Part shown: piece after piece, positions 36,103 through 47,378 of the stretch | Position numbering within the stretch: the stretch's first letter is position 1 | Layout: each line of letters opens with the position of its first letter | NCBI RefSeq assembly: GCF_030408735.1 | Contig: NZ_CP047204.1 | Location: 2,232,001-2,296,000 of the forward strand | From: Corynebacterium faecale | GTDB lineage: Bacteria; Actinomycetota; Actinomycetes; Mycobacteriales; Mycobacteriaceae | Direction of reading: 5' to 3' | Length of the DNA: 64,000 nucleotides | Program-made: the position numbers and the translations under genes | The notes under the pieces: model-generated | What the model was told of the DNA's origin: nothing | What the model saw: only the letters and a program-made list of their open reading frames with translations | Database searches by the model: none

Positions 36103-36453
36103 ATGACTCTGGTTGATAAGAAGGACAATGAGGTCCGTGTCAGTAGGAACGAGGCCGACAGCCGCTACGAGATCACCTATGCGGACAATGACAAAGTGGT
36201 CGGGTTCGCCGACTACCTGATCAATGACAATGACCGCATCTTCTTCCACACCAAGGTGGATGATAATTACGGTGGGCGTGGCCTGGCCTCCATCCTCATC
36301 GCCGAGGCGCTCGAGGACACCTTCCCCTCCGGGCAGGTTGTGGTGGGTCTGTGCCCCTTCGTCCACAGTCATGTGGAGAAGAAGGGCTATGACGGTGCTT
36401 ACCGCGCCGGCACCGAGGATGACAAGGCTTTTGTCAAGGAGATGCAGCGCTAG
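36103..36453 (+). CDS. GNAT-like N-acetyltransferase (YidJ/Gcn5-small type)
   Basis: The 116-residue protein belongs to the short GNAT-like family (COG2388 type). It shows ITYADNDKVVGFADYLI, the acetyl-CoA loop DDNYGGRGLASILIAEAL, and the closing CPFVHSHVEKKGYD with the strand-helix end. These proteins are often of unknown substrate, acting perhaps on small molecules. GAGAGGAC lies upstream of the ATG. The gene is monocistronic and ends before a hairpin at 36474-36506. Confidence 0.88.
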   Translation: MTLVDKKDNEVRVSRNEADSRYEITYADNDKVVGFADYLINDNDRIFFHTKVDDNYGGRGLASILIAEALEDTFPSGQVVVGLCPFVHSHVEKKGYDGAYRAGTEDDKAFVKEMQR

Positions 36454-36473
36454 CCCTCAAAGGCGCAAGCACA

Positions 36474-36506
36474 AACCCCGGCGCACCGAAGTGGTGCGCC
36501 GGGGTT
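36474..36506. terminator. Strong hairpin between GNAT and DUF4233 genes
   Basis: AACCCCGGCGCACC (36474-36487) pairs perfectly with GGTGCGCCGGGGTT (36493-36506) around a five-base loop. There is almost no T-run on the plus strand and only a short TTTG on the minus strand, so it may act as a terminator for the minus-strand folC unit or as an RNA end protector. Confidence 0.7.
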
Positions 36507-36528
36507 GGGCGTCGTCAAGCAAAAAAGA

Positions 36529-36948
36529 CTAGGTGTGCTGGGTGGGCAGCAGACCGCGCTTCATGCGTTCCATCATGTTTTTACGCAGGTAGAACAGGTA
36601 GACCCAGACCAGGATGAAGATCACGGCCACAATGCCCATGGAATAGTGGATGAACACACCGGCCAGGGCGAACACCTGCAGGGCAATGTTGAGGGGGATC
36701 GCCCAGCTGAAACGCTGGAGGAAGGCCGCCAGGAGCATGGCCACCGCAACGGCGGTCACGTACACCCAGTTGAAGGTCGTCCAGTAGGCGCCGTTATCTA
36801 CCCGCAGGATCACCGTGAGCACGAGCCCCATGGTGATGGCCTCCATGACCAGGGTGCCAGCCATCACACCGCGGATACCCTTCATGGGATCCTTGAGGGG
36901 TTCATGGCCGGGGCCAAGTGGTCCGTAGTCCGCTGTTTCTTCGCGCAT
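36529..36948 (-). CDS. DUF4233 membrane protein
   Basis: The 139-residue protein carries about four transmembrane helices between residues 25 and 120 and begins with a hydrophilic lead ending in KDPMKGIRGVMAGTLVMEAI, the mark of the actinobacterial DUF4233 family, which is regularly found directly after folC. Its function is unknown. Here it starts at an ATG two bases after the folC stop codon, so it belongs to the valS-folC-DUF4233 operon. Confidence 0.87.
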   Translation of the reverse strand: MREETADYGPLGPGHEPLKDPMKGIRGVMAGTLVMEAITMGLVLTVILRVDNGAYWTTFNWVYVTAVAVAMLLAAFLQRFSWAIPLNIALQVFALAGVFIHYSMGIVAVIFILVWVYLFYLRKNMMERMKRGLLPTQHT

Positions 36949-36950
36949 TC

Positions 36951-38471
36951 TTATGCAGGGTCCTTTCCGAACAGGGTGCGTGCATCGCCGGCGGTGACGA
37001 TGGAACCGGTGATGACCACGCCTGAACCTGACTGGACATCGGTGTCCTCAGCCAATTCGATGGCCAGCTCCACAGCACCGGGCAGTGTATCGGTGACGTG
37101 CACGCGCTCATCGCCGTAGATCCCCCGAGCGTATTCGGCCAATTCATACGCGTCCAATGCACGCTCCGAGGTGGTCTGGGTGCACACCACCTCGTGGAGG
37201 TAGGGTTCAAGGCTTTCCAAGATGCCACGGGCATCCTTGTCCCCCAGCACGCCGATCACGCCGATGAGACGACGGAAATCGAAGTCGCGGTCAAGTGCCG
37301 CACCCAGCGCCGCGGCGCCGTGGGGGTTGTGGGCTGCATCGATGAACACCGTCGGGGCGGAACGCAGGCGCTCCAGCCGGCCTGGGGATTCCACCTGCGC
37401 AAATCCCTGGCGGACGGTGTCCATGTCCAGGGGGCGGTCGGCGGAAGCACCGAAGAAGGCCTCCACCGCGGCCAGCGCGGTAGCGGCGTTATCAGCCTGG
37501 TGAGCACCAGACAGCGGCAGGAAGATATCGGCGTATTCGCCACCCAGACCACGCAGGGTGAGCTGCTGACCACCGACGGCGATGGTGGAATCCACCACAC
37601 CGAACTCCATGCCCAGGCGCGCCACCGCGGCCTCGGAGGCGGCAGCCTGCTCCAGGATGACCTTCATGGCCTCCGGGTCCTGCTTGCCCACGATGACCAC
37701 GTTCTCCTGTGGGGCCAGGACATCATCGGTGACCGGGCGGGCCTTGATGATGCCTGCCTTCTCGCCGGCGATCTCACCGATGGTGTTGCCCAGGCGGTCG
37801 GTGTGATCCATTCCCACCGGGGTGATCACCGCGACCTGGGCGTTGATCACATTGGTGGCATCCCAGCGTCCGCCGAGACCAACCTCGACCACACCCACGT
37901 CAACCGGGGCATCGGCGAAAGCCGCATACGCGAGGGTGACCAGGGCTTCGAATTTGCTCATGCGGGGGCCACCCTCGGACAGGGACTGGGCGTCCGCCAT
38001 CTCAATATACGGTTTGACCTCGTTGTAGATGCGCACGAAATCACGCGGGTGGATCGGCTTGCCGTCGATGGCGATACGCTCGGTGACCAACTGCAGGTGG
38101 GGGCTGGTTGTGCGACCGGTACGACGGTGAAAAGCGCGCAGCAACGACTCCACCATGCGGGTGGTGGAGGTCTTGCCGTTGGTGCCCGCGATGTGGATCG
38201 AGGCGAAAGTGTCCTGGGGGTTACCCATCAGGTCCATGACATGGGACATCCGCTTGAAGGTCGGGTCGATCTGGGTCTCCAGCCAGCGGCCATCAAGTTC
38301 CGCCTCGACGATCGCCAGGTTGACCAGATCCTCCGCGGTGATCTCCAGGGAGGCTGGGGTTTCGCGTGCTTCCTCAAGGTCATCGCCGAGATCGAGCGGC
38401 AGGGACAGCCCCGCCTCATTGAGCGTCACATCTCCGAAATCTCCGACTTCACGCTCATCGTGTGTTGCCAC
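36951..38471 (-). CDS. folC: Folylpolyglutamate synthase / dihydrofolate synthase
   Basis: FolC adds glutamate to dihydropteroate and to folates. The product of 506 residues has the Mur-ligase-type ATP site IHIAGTNGKTSTTRMVES (about residue 92), the GLGGRWDATNV motif, VGMDHTDRLGNT, the GEKAGIIK segment and the C-terminal IDAAHNPHGA. The N-terminal ~45 residues are an acidic extension longer than in E. coli. The start is GTG at 38471, sharing one base with the valS stop codon (TAGTG), so translation is coupled. It continues into the DUF4233 gene. Confidence 0.94.
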   Translation of the reverse strand: MATHDEREVGDFGDVTLNEAGLSLPLDLGDDLEEARETPASLEITAEDLVNLAIVEAELDGRWLETQIDPTFKRMSHVMDLMGNPQDTFASIHIAGTNGKTSTTRMVESLLRAFHRRTGRTTSPHLQLVTERIAIDGKPIHPRDFVRIYNEVKPYIEMADAQSLSEGGPRMSKFEALVTLAYAAFADAPVDVGVVEVGLGGRWDATNVINAQVAVITPVGMDHTDRLGNTIGEIAGEKAGIIKARPVTDDVLAPQENVVIVGKQDPEAMKVILEQAAASEAAVARLGMEFGVVDSTIAVGGQQLTLRGLGGEYADIFLPLSGAHQADNAATALAAVEAFFGASADRPLDMDTVRQGFAQVESPGRLERLRSAPTVFIDAAHNPHGAAALGAALDRDFDFRRLIGVIGVLGDKDARGILESLEPYLHEVVCTQTTSERALDAYELAEYARGIYGDERVHVTDTLPGAVELAIELAEDTDVQSGSGVVITGSIVTAGDARTLFGKDPA

Positions 38472-41185
38472 TAACCCAGTTCCTCCAGTCGCTTGTTAAT
38501 ACGTTCAACTTCTTCATGTGCCACCTGCTGGCGGCCACGGATCTTCTCCACCACGGCATCGGGGGCCTTGGCCAGGAATGCCTCATTACCCAGCTTCTTC
38601 GCCGTGGTCTCGAGTTCCTTCTCTGCGGTGGCCAGGTCCTTCTCCAGACGCTTGCGTTCAGCGGCCACATCCACCGTGCCGGAGGTATCCAGTTCCACGG
38701 TGATTGTAGCGGTGCTGAGACGAATCTCCAGGCTTGCGGATGCTTCGAAGTCCGCGGCTGGTTCCTCAATCCGGACCAGTGCGCGAACTGCACCTTCCAG
38801 GTCGGTGAGGTCACAGGCAGTAAAGTCCAGGCGGGCCGGAACCTTCTGGGAGGGCTTGACACCCTGATCGGAACGGAAGCGTCGGATCTCGGTGACAAGC
38901 TTTTCGACGTCCGCGATGCGCCTTGCCGCATCCGCGTCCACGGCGGCCCCACCGTTGGTGTCCTCCTGGGTCGGCCAGGAGGAGATGACGATGGATTCGC
39001 CATCGGTCAGTGCCTGCCAGAGCACCTCGGTGACGAACGGCATGGCCGGGTGCAGCAGGCGCAGCAGGGCATCCAGCACATGGCCGAGCACCTGCTGGGT
39101 GTTGCGTCCCTGTTCGGTCTCGCCTTCACGTGGGATCTGGACCTTGGCGATCTCCAGGTACCAGTCACAGAACTCATTCCACGCGAAGTGGTAGAGCTCC
39201 TCATTGGCCTTGGCGAACTGGTAGTTATCCAGGTACGCGTCAACATGTCCACGGACCTCTTCCAGGCGGTCGAGGATCCAGCGGTCGGCATCGGTGAGGT
39301 CCTCGCGTGCCGGCAGGCCCTGGGAGACAGCGCCGTTCATGAGCGCGAAGCGCGTGGCGTTGAACAGCTTGGTGGCGAAGTTACGCGAGCTCTGAGCGGA
39401 ATCCTCACCAACGGGAAGGTCAACACCGGGGTTGGCGCCACGAGCCAGGGTGAAGCGCAGGGCATCCGCACCATAATTCTCGACCCAGTCCATCGGATCA
39501 ATGCCGTTGCCCAGGGACTTGGACATCTTGCGGCCGTGCTCATCACGAACCAGGCCGTGAAGGAAGAGATCAGTGAAAGGAACCTGTGGGCGACCATCGG
39601 TGCCCTCGCCCAGCAGTTCAGGGGTCTGCTTGGCTGCGAAGGTGCCGAACATCATCATCCGCGCAACCCAGAAGAACAGGATGTCATAGGCAGTGACCAG
39701 CACGGAGGTGGGATAGAACTTGGACAGCTCCGGGGTCGTGTCCGGCCAGCCCATCGTGGAAAATGGCCACAGTGCAGAGGAGAACCAGGTATCCAGAACA
39801 TCCGGATCCTGGGTGTAGCCCTCCGGTGCCTGCTCATCAGGTCCAACGCAGATGACATCGCCGTCTGGTCCGTACCAGATCGGGATGCGGTGGCCCCACC
39901 ACAGCTGGCGTGAGATGCACCAGTCATGCATGTCATCAACCCAGTCAAAGTAGCGGGGCTCCAGGGACTTCGGGTGGATGGTGGTGTCACCTGTGCGGAC
40001 GGCGTCGCCGGACATCTTCGCCAGCTCTTCGACCTTGACCCACCACTGCAGGGACAGGCGCGGTTCGATGGCTTCGCCGGAACGCTCGGAGTGGCCGACC
40101 GAGTGGATATACGGGCGGACCTCCTTAACAATGCGACCCTGCTCAGCCAGTGCCTCGCGGACCTGGATGCGTGCCTCTTCGCGGGTCAGGCCATCGAACT
40201 GGGTGCCGGTATCAGCGATGCGACCGGTCTTGTCCATGATGGTGGGCATGTCCAGGTTGTGGCGCAGGCCCAGGGCGTAGTCATTCGGATCGTGTGCCGG
40301 GGTGATCTTCACCGCGCCGGAACCGAACTCAGGATCCACATAATCATCGGCGACGATCTTCAAGGTGAGGTCATCGCGGAAAGGGTGCGGCAGGGTGGTT
40401 CCCACCAGGTGTCGGTAGCGTTCATCGTCTGGGTGGACGGCCACAGCGACGTCACCGAGCATGGTTTCCACACGGGTGGTGGCAACCACGAGGTGTGGCT
40501 CATCATCGTTGAGGGAGCCATAACGGATGGAGACGAGCTCGCCTTCCACATCCTTGTACACCACCTCAATGTCAGAAACAGCGGTTTCCAGCACCGGGGA
40601 CCAGTTGACCAGGCGGTTGGCCTGGTAGATCATGCCGGAATCATAGAGCTGCTTGAAGATGGTCTGCACAGCACGGGACAGGCCCTCATCCAGGGTGAAG
40701 CGCTCACGGGACCAGTCGACGGAATCACCGATGGCGCGCATCTGATCGCCGATCTTGCCGCCGTATTCCTTCTTCCACTCCCAGACCTTCTCAATGAACT
40801 CCTCGCGGGAGAAGTCATAGCGGGATTTGCCCTCGGTCTCCTTGAGCATCGCCTCAACCCGGGTCTGGGTGGCGATACCCGCGTGGTCCATTCCTGGCAG
40901 CCACAGAACTTCAAAGCCCTGCATGCGCTTGCGCCGAGCCAGACCATCCATCAGGGTGTGGTCGAGTGCATGGCCCATGTGCAGCTGGCCGGTCACATTC
41001 GGAGGTGGCAGAACAATGGAGTAGCCAGGCTTCTCACTAGCTGGATCGGCGGTGAAATAACCGGCATCCACCCAACCCTGGTAGAGATCCGCCTCTACAG
41101 ACTTGGGATCCCAGGATTTAGGCAGCTTGTCTGCGCGGTTCTGGCTTGAGTTCTCATTATTCTGGTCAGTCACGCAGACCATCAT
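38471..41185 (-). CDS. valS: Valyl-tRNA synthetase
   Basis: ValS charges tRNA-Val and edits threonine. The product of about 904 residues has [16 protein letters not shown] (HIGH motif), the editing domain with [10 protein letters not shown] and [19 protein letters not shown] (KMSKS), and a C-terminal coiled coil with [18 protein letters not shown]. Three starts are close: ATG 41185, ATG 41182 and GTG 41173; AGGGG fits ATG 41182 best. It is the first gene of the valS-folC-DUF4233 unit and diverges from the small membrane gene at 41275. Confidence 0.97.
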   Translation of the reverse strand: MMVCVTDQNNENSSQNRADKLPKSWDPKSVEADLYQGWVDAGYFTADPASEKPGYSIVLPPPNVTGQLHMGHALDHTLMDGLARRKRMQGFEVLWLPGMDHAGIATQTRVEAMLKETEGKSRYDFSREEFIEKVWEWKKEYGGKIGDQMRAIGDSVDWSRERFTLDEGLSRAVQTIFKQLYDSGMIYQANRLVNWSPVLETAVSDIEVVYKDVEGELVSIRYGSLNDDEPHLVVATTRVETMLGDVAVAVHPDDERYRHLVGTTLPHPFRDDLTLKIVADDYVDPEFGSGAVKITPAHDPNDYALGLRHNLDMPTIMDKTGRIADTGTQFDGLTREEARIQVREALAEQGRIVKEVRPYIHSVGHSERSGEAIEPRLSLQWWVKVEELAKMSGDAVRTGDTTIHPKSLEPRYFDWVDDMHDWCISRQLWWGHRIPIWYGPDGDVICVGPDEQAPEGYTQDPDVLDTWFSSALWPFSTMGWPDTTPELSKFYPTSVLVTAYDILFFWVARMMMFGTFAAKQTPELLGEGTDGRPQVPFTDLFLHGLVRDEHGRKMSKSLGNGIDPMDWVENYGADALRFTLARGANPGVDLPVGEDSAQSSRNFATKLFNATRFALMNGAVSQGLPAREDLTDADRWILDRLEEVRGHVDAYLDNYQFAKANEELYHFAWNEFCDWYLEIAKVQIPREGETEQGRNTQQVLGHVLDALLRLLHPAMPFVTEVLWQALTDGESIVISSWPTQEDTNGGAAVDADAARRIADVEKLVTEIRRFRSDQGVKPSQKVPARLDFTACDLTDLEGAVRALVRIEEPAADFEASASLEIRLSTATITVELDTSGTVDVAAERKRLEKDLATAEKELETTAKKLGNEAFLAKAPDAVVEKIRGRQQVAHEEVERINKRLEELG

Positions 41186-41274
41186 AACCCCTGGGGTGCT
41201 GCTTGCTATATGCAGGTGTTTCTGTGCTTTTGTGATCTGCTGCAGCTGGGCTGGCTACCGGTTAGGGTCATCCC

Positions 41275-41574
41275 ATGGCTATATATCTGTATGCGGGTGC
41301 CATGGCATGGGTGGTGGGCGTCCTCCTGGCGGTGATTAGTAGCCGGCAGTTGATCAAGGCCAACCCTGACCGGGGTCTCCCCCACTTCTACGGCCGCGCA
41401 CACCAGGATCCTGTTCGCAGCCGTGCCCTCCGGGCAGGGGCATTTATCTTCCTCTATTTGTCCGCCTTCGCCTTTAGGGATGTGTGGGGTTATTACGCCA
41501 TCGTGTTGATGATCCTCGGGTTCCTACCTGGTGTCATCATGATTTTCCGGCACAACAATCGGATTCGGGTGTAG
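41275..41574 (+). CDS. Small membrane protein, two-to-three helices
   Basis: The 99-residue product has an N-terminal helix (residues 1-21), a polar loop with a NPDRGLPHFYGRAHQD segment, and two further helices at about 54-68 and 72-90. I do not recognise the family. The ATG follows TAGGGT by eight bases (TAGGGTCATCCCATG), so transcription probably begins at the start codon. The Hsp70-like gene downstream has its own similar TAGGGTCA element. Confidence 0.68.
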   Translation: MAIYLYAGAMAWVVGVLLAVISSRQLIKANPDRGLPHFYGRAHQDPVRSRALRAGAFIFLYLSAFAFRDVWGYYAIVLMILGFLPGVIMIFRHNNRIRV

Positions 41575-41678
41575 CTCACCTGGGGCAAAGCACCCCAATT
41601 TTTGGGTCAGTTTGCCAGATACCACATCAACTCTTTCATTAGCCTGCACAAGCTGAAAATACTGCTAGGGTCAGAAAC

Positions 41679-43136
41679 ATGCGTTTTGGGATCGACGTCG
41701 GAACGACGCGCACAATTGCGGCCGTAGTCGACCGCGGAAACTATCCAGTTGTGACCGTGGAGGACTACCTCGGCGATGCACAGGAATATATCCCCTCAGT
41801 GGTGGCACTGGACGGGGATCGCCTTGTTGCCGGTTGGGAGGCAATGAAGCTGGGACCGGATGACCCGAGCCTGGTTCGCTCCTTCAAGCGGATCATGTCG
41901 GATCAGTCCGTCACCGCTGCCACCCCGGTTCTCCTCGGCGATGTCACGCGCCCGCTCGGTGAGGTATTACGTGCCTACGCCGACACCGTGGTTACAGCGC
42001 TGCGAGCTTTCCAGAGCAGCATCAAGGACACCACCCCCATCGAGGTCGTGCTGGGCATCCCCGCTAACGCGCACTCCGCGCAGCGTCTGCTCACTCTGTC
42101 TGCCTTCAGCGAAGCCGGCGTGAAGGTCCTCGGTCTGATCAATGAGCCCAGCGCCGCGGCCTTTGAATACACCCACCGCCACGCCCAGACCCTGAACTCC
42201 AAGCGCTCCCACATCCTCATCTACGACCTGGGCGGTGGGACCTTCGATTCCTCCCTGATCCGCGTGGACGGCAAAGACCACAAGGTCATCGGATCTGTGG
42301 GCATCTCCCACCTCGGTGGCGATGACTTTGATGAGCTGCTTGCAGGGTGCGCCCTCAACATTGCAGGTAGGCACGACGATGCCTTTGGCGCGCGCGCCAA
42401 AAAATCGCTTATCGACGAAGCCCGGACCGCCAAGGAAGCACTTGTCCCGCAGTCCCGTCGACTTGTCGTGGAAGTAGCCAACAAGGACGTCACCGTTCCG
42501 GTTGCTGATTTCTACGATGCGGCCACCCCTTTGATCCAGCAGTCACTGGATGTGATGTCCCCGCTCATCGGTGCAGATGATCTCAGTGACTCCGAGGTTG
42601 CGGGAATCTACCTCGTCGGCGGCGCCTCCGCCCTGCCCCTGGTGCCCCGCATGCTGCGTGAGCGTTTCGGTCGCAGGGTTCACCGGTCCCCTTTCCCAGG
42701 CGGATCCACCGCCGTGGGGCTGGCCATCGCCGCAGATCCCACCTCAGGGTTCCATCTGCAGGAACGAATCGCCCGCGGTATCGGCGTGTTCCGTGAATTC
42801 GATTCCGGCCATGCCGTAAGTTTTGATCCCCTGATCACCCCGGATACCGCTGACCGTGATGTGGTGATCACCCGCCGCTACCGTGCCGCGCACAATGTGG
42901 GTTGGTTCCGCTTCGTTGAATACACCAGCCTCAATGCTGATGGCAGCCCGGGGGATATCTCACTGATCAGTGAGGTCAAGGTTCCGTTTGATCCAGCCAT
43001 CACTGACGTCGATTCCGCTGAGATCAAGCCGTTCCATGGCCCCGAGGTTTCTGAAACCCTCACCATTGACAGTGACGGCATCGCTTCCGTGCGCATCGAG
43101 GTCGATGGCGGCGTGAGCATTAATCACGTCATCTAA
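41679..43136 (+). CDS. Short Hsp70-family (DnaK-like) protein
   Basis: This ATPase-fold protein of 485 residues carries the Hsp70 nucleotide-binding motifs: FGIDVGTTRTIAAVV (phosphate 1), LINEPSAAAFEYT, IYDLGGGTFDSSLI (phosphate 2) and the adenosine motif IYLVGGASALPLVP. Only about 120 residues follow, which form a short beta domain; the long lid of DnaK is missing, and no EEVD-like tail is visible. Such short Hsp70s occur in actinobacteria with unclear clients. TAGGGTCA lies eight bases before the ATG, suggesting a leaderless transcript. An exact GCTTATCGACG 11-mer is inside the gene at 42407-42417. Confidence 0.85.
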   Translation: MRFGIDVGTTRTIAAVVDRGNYPVVTVEDYLGDAQEYIPSVVALDGDRLVAGWEAMKLGPDDPSLVRSFKRIMSDQSVTAATPVLLGDVTRPLGEVLRAYADTVVTALRAFQSSIKDTTPIEVVLGIPANAHSAQRLLTLSAFSEAGVKVLGLINEPSAAAFEYTHRHAQTLNSKRSHILIYDLGGGTFDSSLIRVDGKDHKVIGSVGISHLGGDDFDELLAGCALNIAGRHDDAFGARAKKSLIDEARTAKEALVPQSRRLVVEVANKDVTVPVADFYDAATPLIQQSLDVMSPLIGADDLSDSEVAGIYLVGGASALPLVPRMLRERFGRRVHRSPFPGGSTAVGLAIAADPTSGFHLQERIARGIGVFREFDSGHAVSFDPLITPDTADRDVVITRRYRAAHNVGWFRFVEYTSLNADGSPGDISLISEVKVPFDPAITDVDSAEIKPFHGPEVSETLTIDSDGIASVRIEVDGGVSINHVI

Positions 43137-43341
43137 GCCTGGATCCGCCGATGGTCCTTCGGTGATCAATTGATCTCGGAGTCGGGCACCGTCGAGGATT
43201 TCGGGCAAGAGTGATCCCCAGATCACCTCGTCGTCTGGTGTTCCACGAATTGATAGGTCAGCTCGGGCCGAAGGAGTTCAGCTCAGATGGTCAGGAAGAA
43301 ACAACCACCGGCGGGAAGTGACCGTGATCGAACAGCCTCCG
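43137..43341. other. Gap between Hsp70-like gene and transposase remnant
   Basis: About 200 bases hold a perfect palindrome GATCAATTGATC (43164-43175) and an open plus-strand frame of some 50 codons ending near 43320 (with LVFHELIGQLGPKEF), which has no start codon and may be debris of a mobile element. I see no intact gene. Confidence 0.35.
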
Positions 43342-44207
43342 CTACTGCGACTCCCACTTCCAGCACTCCGGCAGGTGCAGCACTAATCTCCGGGATCGAC
43401 GCGCCACCCTGGCCGGGGCAGCCACGATCCGGTGCCGGATCGTGGCTGTCGTGGCCCTGGCCATCGACCCCGCAGCAATGGTCCCGGCTGTACGGGTGAA
43501 GTTGAAGGCATGACCGCCAGCACCAGCCGCGGAAGCATTCGCGGTGAACTTCCCCGAAGGCATATGCGCCAGAGCACTGTTTTTCAGGTCGGCGTTGACC
43601 TGATCAATCACCGCGTGGCTTCGGTGGGTTTTATCCGCGGCCACGGTATCGAGGAGGTCTGGGTCGGCGGTGGTGAACACTGCGTGAAAGCAGTGCAGAT
43701 CAAACAGTCCCAGCTGATCCACGTTCTTGTTGTTCAACTCCGGTATCCGGCGCACCACCAACCGTCCGGGAACCTGATCGGCCTCCGGCTTCGAGGCAAA
43801 CGCAACGAATGGTATTTCAGCGACCTCTGCCGAGGAGTTCCAGCGCTGGGTGTCCTCATCGAAAAGCGCATCGGTGTACTCAATCGCTTCCCAGGACGTG
43901 TCCGGGATCGTGGTGATCGCGTGGCGGATGTTGCGCGTCATCCGCGCGGTGACCGACACACCCGCCCCAGCCTTGATCGCAGCATGGATGCTGGGACGAC
44001 CGTAGAACGCGGAATCCGCCAGCACCAGCAACTTCTGGTGCTGGAGTCCCGGTAACCGCCTGGTGGTGTTGATCGCATCGGCAATCAACCGGTCGGCCCC
44101 ACGCGGGGAGCCACACGAGCCTTTGTGCAGGCGCTGTGCGACGATCACCGGGGCGGAATCCTTCGTGGTGACCGTGGCCAGCAGGGCGTTGAGGCCACGA
44201 CCCCCTT
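43342..44207 (-). pseudogene. IS1380-type transposase, N-terminally truncated
   Basis: The remaining ~288 codons encode the C-terminal half of an IS1380-like DDE transposase: LNALLATVTTKDSAPVIVAQRLHKGS, a catalytic Asp in LVLADSAFYGRPS, the SKPEADQVPGRLVVRR segment and a late helix with NADLKNSALAHMPSGKF. The frame opens at a TAA codon at about 44208, where similarity begins abruptly, so roughly the first 200 residues, including the first catalytic Asp, are missing. Downstream its normal C-terminus remains. No inverted terminal repeats are obvious. The remnant lies 46 bases from the mdh stop. Confidence 0.85.
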
Positions 44208-44253
44208 AAGTAGCCGAATCCGGCACCTTGTTACTTTGAAACCCTGCAGTTGA

Positions 44254-45646
<1,393 letters not shown>

Positions 45647-46426
45647 ATGGTTAACTCCGACAAGGGTTCACACTACCCAGAGGATAACGGTAGCGATTTC
45701 ACCGATCCGGACACCGGACACACCGCCACCCCTGATGATGTGGTCGTGACCGCCCTCAAGCACTTCTCTGAACACGGCTTCACCGAAACCAAACTGGAGA
45801 AGATCGCCAAGGCGTCCGGAATGTCCAAACGGATGATCCACTATTACTTCGGCGATAAGAAGGGTCTCTACGTCAAGACCATCGCCCACGCACTGGTTCT
45901 GCTGCGCCCCCAGTCTGAATCCATGCAGCTGGAATCCTCCGTCCCGGTGGAAGGTGTCCGCAAGACCGTTGAGGCCGTATACAACTGCATCATTGAAAAC
46001 CCTGCAGCCACCCGCCTGCTGCTGATGGAAAACATCAACAACCATGGTGGGTTGGAAAGTGCTGCAGCCATCAATGACGAATCCAACCTGCTGCTGAATC
46101 TGGATAAGCTTCTCATGCTCGGACAGGATGCCGGAGCTTTCCGCCCGGGTATTTCCGCCGAGGATGTCCTTGTCCTCATCAGCTCACTCGGCTACTTCAG
46201 GGTGTCCAACAAGCTGTCCATGGACCACATATTTGATGTTGATCTGAGCTCGGAATCCAATACGGAGGGAATGCGTCGCCTCGTCGTGGACACCGTGCTG
46301 GCATTCCTCACCTCAAACCTGCCGAACCCGGAGCAATCCAGCTATCTCACCACCCGGGACAGCCTCATCACCCCGGAGCAGGAGACAGACCTCTACTCCT
46401 TCGACAGCGACCCTTTCGAAGAATAG
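45647..46426 (+). CDS. TetR-family transcriptional regulator
   Basis: The 259-residue protein has an N-terminal TetR helix-turn-helix at about residues 33-77 (VVVTALKHFSEHGFTETKLEKIAKASGMSK split by the turn; then HYYFGDKKGLYVKTI), preceded by about 28 acidic residues and followed by a helical ligand domain resembling RutR/TetR_C_6 type members. The last 40 residues are an acidic tail. The ligand is unknown. The ATG at 45647 has AAAGGA about 11 bases upstream. It lies between mdh and the AEC transporter, which runs towards it. Confidence 0.87.
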   Translation: MVNSDKGSHYPEDNGSDFTDPDTGHTATPDDVVVTALKHFSEHGFTETKLEKIAKASGMSKRMIHYYFGDKKGLYVKTIAHALVLLRPQSESMQLESSVPVEGVRKTVEAVYNCIIENPAATRLLLMENINNHGGLESAAAINDESNLLLNLDKLLMLGQDAGAFRPGISAEDVLVLISSLGYFRVSNKLSMDHIFDVDLSSESNTEGMRRLVVDTVLAFLTSNLPNPEQSSYLTTRDSLITPEQETDLYSFDSDPFEE

Positions 46427-46445
46427 CCTGAAGCCATCCTTCTCA

Positions 46446-47378
46446 TCACCGGCCGAACAGCAGCGCTATCCCCAGCATGCCGGCGAGCGCCAGGAACGTG
46501 GTGAGGAAAACCGTATCGCGTGCGAGGATCTCGCCGCGCCGGTAGGTGGCGGCGTAGTTGTACACATTCTGCGCGGCAGGTAATGCAGCCAGGATGACAG
46601 CCGCATACATCATGTCCCCTTCAAGCCCGAAGGCCAGGCCGATGAGCCAGGCAATCAGCGGCATGCCGACGATCTTGATGGCGGTGGCGGTGATCGCACT
46701 CGCCCGGTCAGGTTGGGAGGACAGCACATTTGTCGAGGGCAGGGACGCGCCGAAACTGATGAGGATCAGCGGGATGGACGCACCACCGAGAATGGTTGCC
46801 GGCTCCATGACCGCAGCCGGTACCTCAACCTGAGTCAGACACACCACCAGTCCCGCGATCGAGGCCAACACCACCGGGCTCAGGAGCGAACCACGAAACG
46901 CCGCCCAGATCTTTGATCCCCGTGATCCACCGGTCTCGCCGGTGGTCAGTGCCGCCAGGATCAATGGTGCGAAGATGACCATCTGCATCACCAGCACGGG
47001 GGCCACGTAGGCGCCGGTTCCCAACACGTAGATGGACACCGGCAGCCCGATGTTATTGGAGTTGACATAGGATGCCGCGGCCGCACCGATAGCGGTGGTG
47101 GCGATATCTTTTTTGAAGAAGAGTGCGGAGATCACGCAGTAGAGCGCTGCTGTGGCGAGGGTGGCGAAAAAAGTCACCACAATCACCGGAGACAGCAGTT
47201 CCTGCGGATCCGAGTTCGCCACCACAGAAAACAGCAACGCCGGTGTCGCCGCATAGAAGGCGATGCGGTTGAGCACCAGACGTTGCTTATCGTCAGAGAT
47301 TACTCCGGTTTTAGCCAGCAGGAAGCCCACCGCAATGACGGAGAGGATGATGGCAAAACCGGTGATGACACCGGTCAC
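46446..47378 (-). CDS. AEC-family transporter (auxin efflux carrier type)
   Basis: This membrane protein of 310 residues has ten predicted helices in two repeats of five, as in bacterial AEC transporters. Typical features are ASYVNSNNIGLPVSIYVLG in the first half and ALPAAQNVYNYAATY near the end, the two crossover motifs. Related proteins move organic acids such as malonate or malate, so an organic acid is likely. The start GTG at 47378 follows the clpX stop codon directly (TAAGTG), so its translation may be coupled to clpX. Confidence 0.85.
   Translation of the reverse strand: MTGVITGFAIILSVIAVGFLLAKTGVISDDKQRLVLNRIAFYAATPALLFSVVANSDPQELLSPVIVVTFFATLATAALYCVISALFFKKDIATTAIGAAAASYVNSNNIGLPVSIYVLGTGAYVAPVLVMQMVIFAPLILAALTTGETGGSRGSKIWAAFRGSLLSPVVLASIAGLVVCLTQVEVPAAVMEPATILGGASIPLILISFGASLPSTNVLSSQPDRASAITATAIKIVGMPLIAWLIGLAFGLEGDMMYAAVILAALPAAQNVYNYAATYRRGEILARDTVFLTTFLALAGMLGIALLFGR

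Noticed and set aside
43164..43175. GATCAATTGATC palindrome as an IS end or attachment site
   Set aside because: No matching copy was seen on the far side of the transposase remnant and no target duplication is visible.
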